Origin: Charina bottae
Lineage: Eukaryota; Chordata; Lepidosauria; Squamata; Charinaidae
Length of the DNA: 64,000 bases
Direction: 5' to 3'
Assembly (NCBI GenBank): GCA_023362775.1
Contig: JALMGJ010000004.1
Span: 49,594,298 to 49,658,297 of the forward strand
Below are positions 22,692 through 36,866 of the stretch, one piece after another. Within the stretch, counting starts at the first letter, position 1. Every line of letters begins with the position of its first letter. Made by a program: the position numbers and the translations under genes. Under the pieces are notes generated by a model, which did no database searches, was not told the origin of the DNA, and was given only the letters and a program-made list of their open reading frames with translations.

Positions 22692-24814
22692 TGGTGGCAT
22701 TAGACCTCACTTCACATTTTTTGAGGAGAATGAAGGCTGCAGTGCAAAATGGGTGGGTCTTTGTTACCTGTGAACACAGCAAAAAAATATGGCTCTTTCT
22801 CACCACTTTTGAGATGGAGGAGAGAAAGTCCCCACTACAATTTTGGAATATTTCTAGCCTTAAAACTCTAATGCTGATTATTTGCACTCATAGTTGATGG
22901 GTTTTCCAACTGCTTCAGGAACTGTATGTGACCTGCAGTCTCAGATCATCCACATCATCTTCTTTTCTTTATGGTTTAAGTTCTGCTCTCAGCCTGAGTG
23001 ATTGTCAAAGTAATCTTAACATTTCAAGCTCAAGGGTTGCGTGCTAGTATGGTCCTAGTATAAGTCCCATTCTTCAGATATTCAAACTGGTAAACAACTG
23101 GGCTTCTCCATAAGAGGGTCACAAAACAGGGTCTTTCCACTTCATAGTAGGGGATAAAAGTGCAATACTTGATGAGTTTTTCTTTAGCTAAATGACAAAT
23201 TATATTTTAACCATTCTATTGCTTATTTATTTATTTTTTTAAAAAAAAATGTCACAAGATTGGGTTAGATTAGTATTAGAAAGGACTCCATATCCAAAAG
23301 ATGTAGTGCCCCGGTTAAAGTGGGATATACTAGTACCCCCCTGATTTTCAGCAGTGGTTAATTCCAAAAGTTTGATTCTTAAAAGGGAGACATTTTCTGC
23401 AACAAATCCCTGAGGAGATGAAATAATTCAAAAGCATAACTGTTTGAATGTGACAGCTCAGGATTTATAGAGGGCCATACAGCTATGTGTGCTAGAATCT
23501 TATACAACAGTTTCCAACCACTGTTATTAGTCCTTTGCCAACATGCAATACAGTTACTAATATGTACTTCAAAAGAAGTAGCCAACTAAATATGCATTTA
23601 ATATTGAACTGGATGGCTGGGTGTGCGTGCTAAAACACAATTTATTTATTCTCCGAACACAATGCCAACATCATATAACTTCAAAAATCACATCAACACA
23701 AATACCAAGCTGCAAATCCACCTCAAGTATACAATATGGAGTCTGGTTTACATTTCAGCTTTGCTTTTGCCAAAAGGGATAAAACAATCTGCTTTCTGTA
23801 TGTGGATCATGTAATCATAAAAGGCAATGTCTTTAATGAAAATAAATTGGAAACTATTTTATGATACAATTCCATAAGAATTATTTCTCTTCCTTCAAGG
23901 TCAGTGATGTTGTTTCTGCTGCACTTTCCCCCTTCATTGCAGTTCTATATTTTTCTCTGAGGTACTTTTCCTTCATTTCTGTGTTATAGATGATGACCCA
24001 TCATGACACAAATGTCATCAAATTCTAGAGTTTGTTTTGGTTTGGGAAAACTCCTCCAATCATTCATAATGACAATTCTGAGCCCATTTGATACAATAGA
24101 TTTTCTCTGTATCTTATTTTTTCTAATGAAGTGTAGGTTTTTTAACCTAATATCTAGTTTATTAGAATAACAAGAGATACGAAGAGCTGCTGTATAATTT
24201 ATCTTAAAGTTGCAAGGTTCAAATGAGATTTTTCATTTTTTCTTTGAAAGGCAGAAAATGAAGCCATAACTTGCTTTCAAAATTCCCTTCAACTTCAGTT
24301 CTGCCTGACTCACTGGGTCCTAAACATCATTTACTGAACATAACTATTAGCCCAGGGTTTAGCCACAATCTGTACATTAGACTAGGATTTGAAGGAAAAA
24401 AATGTTGGAAGAAAGCAATGGCAAACTACTTCCATGCTGATGCCAAGGAACTACATGGACATGTTATGCTATTTTAGGACTGTAATAAACCATTTATTCA
24501 TTCATTCATGGAAAAAACATATCAACCTTAAATCAGAAGAGATTTTATTTTTATCACACCATAAAAACTATGGGTAAACAACTTATACTTACAGCATGTT
24601 AAATACTTGCATATTCAAAGTATAATTTATGAAAGGAGCTTACGTTATAAAGTGCCTTAAGAGACCATTGAATCTTCTATGCAACTTGTTGAAGTATCTT
24701 TCTCTTCCCTTCAGATTTTCCAGTTGGAGCAATCTAGAGCAGTTCAGAAAGGGATATGATATGTAGGTGACAAAAAGATTAAGAATGAACATCCATAAAA
24801 ATTTCATAAAGCTT
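22692..24814. other. AT-rich sequence without recognisable feature
   Basis: Only chance ORFs under about 95 codons; no known element recognised. Confidence 0.5.
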
Positions 24815-25430
24815 TCACCTTAGCCAGGCTGGACGCACTGCCCTCATCAGTCCTCTTTGGACGTCTTAAGGGTATTCCTATGCACCTTCGGTTATGTCCA
24901 TGTGGTGATGGCTCAGAAGAAACCCTAAGCCATATGTTGTTATATTGTTCCCTATATAAGGACTCTAGACAGATCCTTATATATCCATTATTGAAGAAAT
25001 TTCCAGGCAGGGAGTGTGATTTCTATTTAATGCTACTTCTTTCGGACAAGGACCCGAAAATATCCTCCCAGGTTGCCCAGTCCTGTGCTACCATCTGCAC
25101 AATACACTGCACCATCACTTAGATTTAGAATTTCTTAACATAGTATTTTATTTCAATTTATTTTAGTATTTAGTATTTAGTATCCCCCAAGAGTCCCCCT
25201 TGGGGGAGTTGGGCGGTGATAAATCCAATAAATAAATAAATAAAATAAAATAAATAAATTTTTATTCTTAATTAATTTTAGATCGTATTATACTAATTGT
25301 TTTCTTTTTGTTTTGTATGTATGTATGTATGTATGTATGTATGTATGTATGTATGGTTGTTGCTATTATATAATTGTATTGTATCTGGCCTTAGGGCTGT
25401 AATAATAAAGATTTGAAACAAATGAATACA
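24815..25430 (+). mobile_element. Non-LTR LINE 3' end with C-terminal ORF remnant
   Basis: 24815-25122 encodes LFGRLKGIPMHLRLCPCGDG, ETLSHMLLYC, PLLKKFPGRE and LLLSDKDPKISSQVAQSC. This is the same C-terminal Cys/His pattern as the minus-strand copy at 20520. The 3' end reads GGCCTTAGGGCTGTAATAATAAAG at about 25390-25412, split here into CTTAGGGCTGTAATAATAAA. Between them lies a short unrelated LINE tail (25190-25262, GGGGGAGTTGGGCGG and AAAT repeats) and a TATG microsatellite. It is non-functional and 5' truncated. Confidence 0.65.
25313..25355. repeat. (GTAT)n microsatellite
   Basis: About ten uninterrupted GTAT units. Confidence 0.95.
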
Positions 25431-26297
25431 ATAAATACTATCAACCTGGTTGCAAATACATAACTGTTGCATATACTGTATAACATGCAAATAATATATG
25501 GGTAAAATCAGAGCAGAGGGTAGATTAGGTTTGTGACTTTACATATACTAAATAGAAAGGTATTAGCTTTTAAACTAAGTCTAACTGAAATTAATATCAT
25601 AAGCTGAAGAGCTGTAACAACTGGTTTTTCAGACAGGTTGAAATCCTTCATGGGGTTAAATTGATAAGATAAATCCTTAAGGAAAGAATATCTGGGTCCA
25701 GCCAAGAATAATTTTTTTTAAAAATCTATTGAAAATAATAATGATAAAGAAAATCTTTTAACTACATTGGCACCCAAACTCCTAATACAAGGTTAGAAAT
25801 TTGATTGCTTTTGTTCCACTTTTGATATGTTTATGATTTTTCATTTCTTGCAATGGCCTGTTGACAAAACATGACAGAACTCTTTCTTTAAAGGGCCCGT
25901 TATGTTTTTGAATAAATTCAGTTTCTTTGTTCTGTTTTTTTTAGACAAGCCATTATATTTCGAAAGTACTAGTGAATGATAAGAGCTAGCTGAGAAAATG
26001 CTTTAAAATAGATGGGGAAAATGCCTTTTAAAGAGGCATTTTGCCAATAATAAATGTTAAGTTGAATATTGGAAAGGTTAAGCTTTTTGGCTACATGTGT
26101 TGGCTACTCTTTATGGATCATGCTGTCTCAGATCATAAAATGCTAACTTGCCACCTGCTATGTCCATGTATGTCTTTTCTGTTGTTTAACAAAAGGAGAA
26201 TCTTCCCCATGCAAAAAAGAAAAGAAAGAAAGCATGGACAATGTGGTCAGAGATAAAATTTGTTGTGAATAAGCCACAAAAGTTTATACATTAGGCT
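25431..26297. other. AT-rich sequence without recognisable feature
   Basis: No recognisable feature. Confidence 0.5.
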
Positions 26298-26308
26298 ACC
26301 ATCCCCTA

Positions 26309-26645
26309 AAGGTAAAGGTAAAGGTTCCCCCCGCACATTTGAGCAGTCGTGTCCGACTCTAGGGGCCGGTGCTCATCTCCGTTTGTTAGCCGAAGAGCCA
26401 GCGTTGTCCGAAGATGCTTCCATGGTCATGTGGCCGCATGACGCGCGTGGAACACTGTTACCTACCCACCGAAGTGGTACCTATTCATCTACTTGCATTT
26501 GCATGCTTTCGAATTGCTAGGTTGGCAAGAGCTGGGGCGAGTGCGGGAGCTCACTCCACACGCAGGGCTAGGGATTCAAACCTCCGAACCTGCGATCTTC
26601 CGATCACAAGCCTGGCGTCTTACCCGCTGAGCCACCACGCACCCT
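26309..26645 (-). mobile_element. Sauria/Squam-type SINE, full length, 11-bp TSD
   Basis: On the minus strand the tRNA-like head (TGGTGGCTCAGCGGGTAAGA as A-box region) lies at the right end. The 3' end with CGGACACGACTGC and ACCTTT repeats lies at the left. ACCATCCCCTA flanks it at 26298-26308 and 26661-26671, with about 15 extra bases (TTCCTTACTTCC-type) between the SINE head and the right TSD. Confidence 0.9.
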
Positions 26646-26671
26646 TCCTTACTTCCTTACACCATCCCCTA

Positions 26672-27002
26672 CTTCCTTCTTATCATGATCCCTCCCAGGA
26701 AAATTCCCTTCTATTGCTCAAGTGTCATCAGCAGGGTCATATTTGCATGCTATGGTCACTGGAGAATTATCTGACCATATTGTTCACTTTTGTAGATTTA
26801 AAGCTTGCAAAAGTAACAGGAATGTGACCCACATGCATCCCAGCTTAACCTTAAAAATAAATAAATAAATCCCTCCCTCAAATTCAGGTAATAATAATAA
26901 AAATAAACCAAAGATTTAAAGTGAGACATAAATAAATCTAAGGCATAATCTATTAGCATATCTCCTCTTAAATTATAATTCCATTTTACTGCACCTTTTA
27001 TT
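26672..27002. other. AT-rich sequence without recognisable feature
   Basis: Short AAAT runs only. Confidence 0.5.
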
Positions 27003-27345
27003 AACTATTTATTTATTTATTTATTTATTTATCTGTTGAATTTCTATAACCGCCCATCTCCCCCTCAAGGAATGGAACCCCCTCTGGGCGGTTCACAGCA
27101 TAATATCAACAAAATACAATAAAAACAGTAATAAAAATACAAATACAATAAAATTACAATAAAATCTAAGTGGCAGGTGGTTCTTAAAGTGACGTTGAAT
27201 ATATTCAAAATATTTTAGATATTTAAGGTGGTTCTAGGGAATCAGCCATCCCCAGGCTTGACCGCTTTCCTTTTTGCCCCAGGCAAGATCACAGAGCCAG
27301 GTTTTTAATTTTTTTCTGAAATCCAGGAGTGATTTATAGTGAACT
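27003..27345 (-). mobile_element. CR1/L2-like LINE 3' UTR
   Basis: Read on minus, the order is a LINE 3' UTR fragment with AAAACCTGGCTCTGTGATC, TGAACCGCCCAGAGGG, GGGGGAGATGGGCGG, ATAGAAATTCAACAG and an (ATAA)n tail at 27003-27033. The arrangement matches the plus-strand copies at 9405 and 19915. No coding part remains. Confidence 0.7.
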
Positions 27346-28288
27346 ATATTGACTTTATACTGTATTTTAGGTCAGCATGATTTTGAGGGCATATACTTAT
27401 AAAACAGAGATTTGTTTCAGAGTTTACAATGTCATCTGTACGTAGCATAAATCACACAACAATTCAGAATATCTTACACAATTGGTTGTTAAATAAAAAA
27501 TTTCAAATGTTATGTGGTTTACATTAAAACCCTATTCAACAGTTTTGCTAATAATCACTTGATCTTTTTTCTCATTTAGAAGGCTGATTTATGATCTCAT
27601 AAAATGTTGTCCTAAGTAGTTATTTTTTTTCTAAAATAGCTTGTCTCCAGTATAGCATGAAAACATTACAACAAATCTGTGAAGCATTACAATTCAACAT
27701 TAGCACATGCTTTCCTACACCAATCAGATATGTAAGTAAAATGTGTAAGTAAAATGTGGCAAGATTATTTATATTCAAATTAAGCTTCTGAATTGTCCTT
27801 TCCATATTAAGCATACTCTGAGATTCATTTCAACATGGCTAGTATTTTCCATCTCTAGACACACTTAAGCCATTTAGCATTGGCAGGAAAACATTTTGTT
27901 TTCCTTTTGAAACTTGGCAAAGCTGATTAAATGTGCAGCCAAGAATGGTATAAAAAATCTCAAACTGTCTCTCTTCAATTTGTCATTCTTTCATCCATTA
28001 CATTTCATCCATTGTATTTCAAAGGATTATACATCTTTTGTTTTTCATTGGATCCTAATCAAGATTATTCAAACAAAGAGGATCCTTATAGAACACCAAT
28101 AGTCCTGTGAAGGGTCAGTGGAAAACTAAATTTCCTGCTTCCACCCAACCACCCCCACACATAGGCATACAGCCTTGTGCTTCTTCAGTTTTCAAGAAAA
28201 GATTCTATCCTAAAATAATTTTAAAAGATTTCTCCTTCCATTTGTGTCTTGTTATAGACATCTTTAATTTCTACCTTTAGTTCTATCT
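27346..28288. other. AT-rich sequence without recognisable feature
   Basis: No recognisable feature. Confidence 0.5.
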
Positions 28289-28302
28289 ATAGGATTAATT
28301 TA

Positions 28303-29027
28303 GGTTAAGTTAATTTAATTAAGTGCAAAAGCTGGCTTGAAACTCAACATTAAAAACTCAGATCATGGCATCTGGTCCCATCACTTCCTGGCAAATAGAA
28401 GGGGAAGAAATGGAAGCAGTGACAGATTTTATTTTCTTGGGCTCCAAGATCACCGTAGATGGTGACTGCAGCCATGAAATTAAAAGATGCTTGCTCCTTG
28501 GGAGGAAAGCTATGGCAAACCTAGATAGCACATTAAAAAGCAGAGACATCACCTTGCCGACAAAGGTCTGTATAGTTAAAGCTATGGTTTTCCCAGTAGT
28601 AATGTATGGCTGTGAGAGTTGGACCATAAGGAAGGCTGAGCGCCGAAGAATTGATGCTTTTGAACTGTGGTGCTGGAGAAGACTCTTGAGAGTCCCTTGG
28701 ACTGCAAGGAGGTCAAATCAGTCAATCCTAAAGGAAATCAACCCTGACTGCTCATTGGAAGGACAGATACTGAAGCTGAAGCTCAAATAATTTGGCCACC
28801 TAATGCGAAGAGAGGACTCACTGGAAAAGACCCTGATGCTGAGAAAGACTGAAGGCAAAAGGAGAAGGGGACAGCAGAGGATGAGATGGTTAGATAGCAT
28901 CACCAACGTAATGAACATGAATTTGAGTAAACTCTGGGAGACAGTGGAGGACAGGAAGGCCTGGCGTGCTATGGTCCATGAGGTCACAAAGAGTTGGACA
29001 CGACTAAACGACTGAACAACAACAAAA
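28303..29027 (+). mobile_element. BovB LINE (second lineage), 5'-truncated, 14-bp TSD
   Basis: ATAGGATTAATTTA flanks the insertion exactly at 28289-28302 and 29028-29041. BovB similarity starts at about 28323 (KLNIK codons) and runs to the natural 3' end with the CAACAACAAAAA tail. The sequence matches the second-lineage copy at 1671-2829 (MASGPITSW). The first about 20 bp inside the TSD are AT-rich filler not obviously from BovB. Confidence 0.93.
28323..29015 (+). pseudogene. BovB RT C-terminal fragment with nonsense and frameshift
   Basis: The C-terminal third of the BovB ORF2 (after the YADD box): MASGPITSWQIEGEEMEAV, YGCESWTIRKAERR, FELWCWRRLLRVPWTARR and the terminal EVTKSWTRLND. A 2-bp loss shifts the frame near 28355. 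TAC to TAA (Tyr to stop, in KLKYFGH context) occurs at 28788-28790. The RT catalytic core was never present because of 5' truncation. Confidence 0.9.
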
Positions 29028-29041
29028 ATAGGATTAATTTA

Positions 29042-33135
<4,094 letters not shown>

Positions 33136-33549
33136 TTCATAAATTAATCACTGAGGAAGATATATTACATTTCTGAAACTTTGTATATATGTATTATTGA
33201 TAAATTCCTTCCTAAGAGTTCAAGCATTTACAATAGTTATATTATATGAGACACCCCACAATTCTATACTACAAAACAAGCAAGCTGGCAGATCGTTAAA
33301 ATTTGAGGAAACGTTTGAGATGGGAGAAAGAAAAATTAAACTGAGATCAAATCCTACAACATCTGAATGAATTCAGGACTAAGATTGTTAGAAGCAAAAG
33401 GAAGGAATACAAAGTTGATTTGTTTGATCAGGGTTAAAATACAACATATCTTTTAAAATTCTGTGAATCCTTTATGGGTTTTTTGGATAGAAACATTAAT
33501 GATTCATAGATTTGCAAATCGATAAGGGATGAGTTATGGGAAGAAGTGA

Positions 33550-33778
33550 TCCATGTATGTAACCTTTTAGAGGCTAAAGAAATATTAAGTTTCTTTGTAC
33601 TTGTTATGATGAAGATCAGAAGTCACTTCTTTAAATATTTCTTTTTTCTTTTTCCTTTTTCCCCTCTCTTTTCTTTCCTTGCACTTTTTACTTCCTTTTT
33701 TCCTATTTTTTTCTCTCTTTCTGCTTTAAGTTTGTATTATCTTTTATTATTGTTAAAATCCTTAATAAAATTATATAC
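33550..33778 (+). mobile_element. L1 LINE 3' UTR remnant
   Basis: GATGAAGATCAGAAGTCACT, a long CT/T-rich tract and TAAAATCCTTAATAAAAT form a typical squamate L1 3' end. The AGAAGTCAC block also occurs in the L1 tail at about 40370 in the opposite orientation. No ORF2 part was confirmed. Confidence 0.55.
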
Positions 33779-33859
33779 AGTATATAAAAATCAGGCAAAA
33801 TGCCCTTTCTTTTTTCTTTTTCTTTTGGTAATATTTTAAGTAGGAGTACAATGAAATAT

Positions 33860-34192
33860 TAGGGGGCATGGTGGCTCAGCAGGTAAGACGCCAGGCTTGT
33901 CGATCGCAGGTTCAGAGGTTCGAGACCTGAGCACCGCGTGACGGAGTGAGCTCCCGCACTCGTCCCAGCTCTTGCCAACCTAGCAATTCGAAAGCATGCA
34001 AATGCAAGTAGATGAATAGGTACCACTTCGGTGGGTAGGTAACAGCGTTCCACACGCGTCATGCGGCCACATGACTGTGGAAGCGTCTTTGGACAATGCT
34101 GGCTCTTCGGCTAACAAACGGAGATGAGCACCGGCCCCTAGAGTCGGACACGACTGCACAAATGTGCAGGGGAACCTTTACCTTTACCTTTT
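33860..34192 (+). mobile_element. Sauria/Squam-type SINE, full length, 13-bp TSD
   Basis: The tRNA-like head begins GGGGGCATGGTGGCTCAGC (A box) with GGTTCGAGACC (B box). The conserved body follows, then a 3' end GAGTCGGACACGACTGCAC and (CCTTTA)n. TACAATGAAATAT flanks it at 33847-33859 and 34193-34205, a perfect match, so this is a young copy. The 3' end resembles the BovB 3' end (GAGTTGGACACGACT). Confidence 0.93.
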
Positions 34193-34528
34193 TACAATGA
34201 AATATGGTTCTTATGAAAAATACAGCTTACATTAGTTATATTCCGCCCAGAGGATAAATAAAAGATAGAAGACAAGGTTGCTAACTATGCTTGTAATAAT
34301 TTAATTTAGCAATCTAAAGCAATGAACCAAAGAAAAACATGGATATTAATACTAAGATGAAATTTGTAATATTTGTTTTAAAAATTCAGAGTTGTACACA
34401 GAATGGAACAAACTTAAACATGAGATATTAGTGAAACTGATATTGGCTAATTTTTTTCATTGCTATGTTAAGTCTATGTAACTTGCCTTATGTGATTTCT
34501 CTTGCATAGATATCCTTATGTCTTAGAA

Positions 34529-34792
34529 CAGTGCTTTCCAAACTGCTGCCATTGGCGACACACCAACGGTGGCAGCGGCGGTGGTGCGGTGGCACGTGCA
34601 GGGGCGTGCATGTGCACGGCGGCGGTGTACACGGCGGCGGCGGTGGCGGCAGCAGTGTCACCAAAACGCGGAAGCGTTGATGGCGCGCCGCTGCCATGCA
34701 CACTGCCACCGCCATGCGCGCCACTTTGCAACACACTAAGCTGTGTGTTGCAACACACTAAAGTGTCGCGACACACAGTTTGGAAAGCTATG
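34529..34792. mobile_element. hAT-type MITE, GC-rich, 264 bp
   Basis: The left TIR CAGTGCTTTCCAAACTG matches the right end CAGTTTGGAAAGC in inverted orientation; the last bases have drifted. The 8-bp TSD TCTTAGAA lies at 34521-34528 and 34793-34800. The interior is unusually rich in CGG/GGC triplets and CpG, and near the right end has TGTGTTGCAACACA-type palindromic pieces. It is the same family as 43645-43778 (shared GCGACACACCAACGG and TIRs). ORFs inside are triplet-repeat artefacts. Confidence 0.87.
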
Positions 34793-34800
34793 TCTTAGAA

Positions 34801-36607
34801 TCTTATATCTTAGGAAGCAGAATGTTTGCAAACTGAGAAAAGAAAGAGGATAAAACAAGATAATCTTCCATGTAATGGTAATCCTATTGTGTTAAACAAG
34901 ACATATCTAAGTCAAATTGAAAAAAGTAACTTACTGGGAAAGAAGATTTAGAAAATCATAGTTGAATTCACTACATATGTTGTTCTTTTTTCTCCCATAG
35001 TCATATAAAACTGAAACAATGAAGTCTAGGTACAAAAATATTTTGCTAGAAGTACTTTCAATGCTCATTGTAAGCCTAAAACTAGATTAGTTTAGAGTGT
35101 CTTAGGGCTGCTGACAACATGTATGATTCTAAGCCGCTTTTTTATTTTCGCAAACCATGACTGCCAGTAAGGCGCCAAAGATGAATAGTGTACATTTTTG
35201 ATATTGCAGTTTTTACATTCCAAATTTTTCTAGTAAATGGTTCTCTGACTAGAAAGAGGACAAAGAACTTTTGAAAGTCTAGTTTTAAGTAATCCAGTCT
35301 CTGAAGTTCACTTAAGATGTTTCAGGATTGATTAGAACAACTGCATCATAGTAAGTCTTTAAATGAATGCACTGATTGGAACCAAATTCTGTAACAATTT
35401 GCTCTCTTACCACTAGATGTCATTGCTTGCCCCACCAAGCCAATACAAGAAACATTCCTTGGGCAAAGCATTCTTGTATGAGCAAAGCAAGTGTCCTTTG
35501 TAATCCCAGAGCAATCAGTCAATTTTATATAATTAAACATAACATATACAATAGCCAGTTTTCAGTCATCCTTCTCTCTATGCTTTGATTCTATTCTCAT
35601 TTTCATTTTTCCCACCTATCTAAAGCACATCCATTTCATATATTTACTTAATGGACAGAATGAAGCAGGTGAAAAGTCTACTCCATGTTTCTTCTGATGC
35701 AACCCATTGGCATATGACCAAGACAACTGAAGATATTTCTGAATTACTTGAGAAAATAAGCCTTTTTAGTTCCTTAATAATACATAAATAGGTGCATAGA
35801 TCCTTTTGTGTTAATGGGAAGCAATTAATTATTTCTTTGTTGTGCAAATTCTGGTGGAATGGCTTCTTTTGTATCTGAGGTGAGTGAGGGGAAGGAAGTT
35901 TGATTAGCTTTTCTGAGAAACATGCTTAATTCCCTCATGCTTTTACCTCAACAGCAGCAGTAACTAACCGTGTGCCAAAATCTCTTGCAAATTCTTAGAT
36001 GTTCTTTCGCTAGACAGAGGCTTCTGCTTTTCTACTTTACTGGAGAATTTCTTTCAAATTTATCTTAAACTTGTTGATTATTAGAGGTGGTAGAGGGTGC
36101 AACTGCTGGGGTATCCTTTGCTGCTATACATCTTTTTATCAGTCTAAGTCTTCTCAGCTGTTCTCTCTTCTCAATCTGAAAATGCCTAATGGGAGGAGTT
36201 CACTCACAATGTCCTTCCTTGGGATTTAAGTGAAGTATGTGAACCTAGTGACACTGCAGACCATTAGAGAAATGATTGAACTCTGGTGGACAGGAGATTC
36301 ACATAGATACACTCCTTAACTGTGGCATAAAATAATAACTGCAAGAACATGGCCTTCCATCTATGAGAATGTCATTGAAATTTTCTTCTCCTTTGAAGAA
36401 ATTTCAGAGTACATTCTTTTTAATTAATGAGTACCAGTAAAGAAAAATACAGGATTTTTTTCCTGTACAACAGCAGCAATAGTCATCCATCAAGGCAGAG
36501 GAAAAGAAGAACAGAGAAATGAGGTTTATTATATTGACTTAGCTAAAACTCTTCTCCTTGCACTGTTTCTAACCTAGGTAATCTTTAGAAGAACTTTGGT
36601 TCATTTT
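34801..36607. other. AT-rich sequence without recognisable feature
   Basis: No recognisable feature. Confidence 0.5.
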
Positions 36608-36866
36608 TATTTTTGTTAGTCCTTTGGAGGGATGCCGCTTTCACAGACTATAGAGCGGGGTGGTTTGCCATTGCCTTCCCCAGTCGTAATTACCTTTCCC
36701 CCAGCAAGCTGGGTACTCATTTTACCGACCTCGGAAGGATGGAAGGCTGAGTCGACCTGAGCCGCTACCTGAGAACCAGCTTCCACTGGGATCGAACTCA
36801 GGTCATGGGGAGAGTTTCGGTTATGGTAGTGCAGTACTGCCACCTACCACTCTGCACCACATGAGG
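36608..36866 (-). mobile_element. tRNA-derived SINE, third family
   Basis: On the minus strand the head contains TGGTGCAGAGTGGTAGG (A-box-like) and TGAGTTCGATCCCAG (B box). The body follows with AAAATGAGTACCCAGCTTGC and GGCAATGGCAAACCACCCCG, and the element ends in GGCATCCCTCC. The arrangement is that of a squamate tRNA-derived SINE. No clear TSD was found. Confidence 0.75.

Noticed and set aside
33546..33839. 97-codon Phe/Leu-rich ORF
   Set aside because: Low-complexity translation of the T/C-rich L1 3' UTR.
33862..33932. tRNA-like sequence with A and B boxes
   Set aside because: It is the head of a SINE with TSD, not a tRNA gene.
34488..34798. Three overlapping ORFs rich in Ala, Pro and Gly
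   Set aside because: Products of the CGG-rich hAT MITE interior; no domain and no conserved start.
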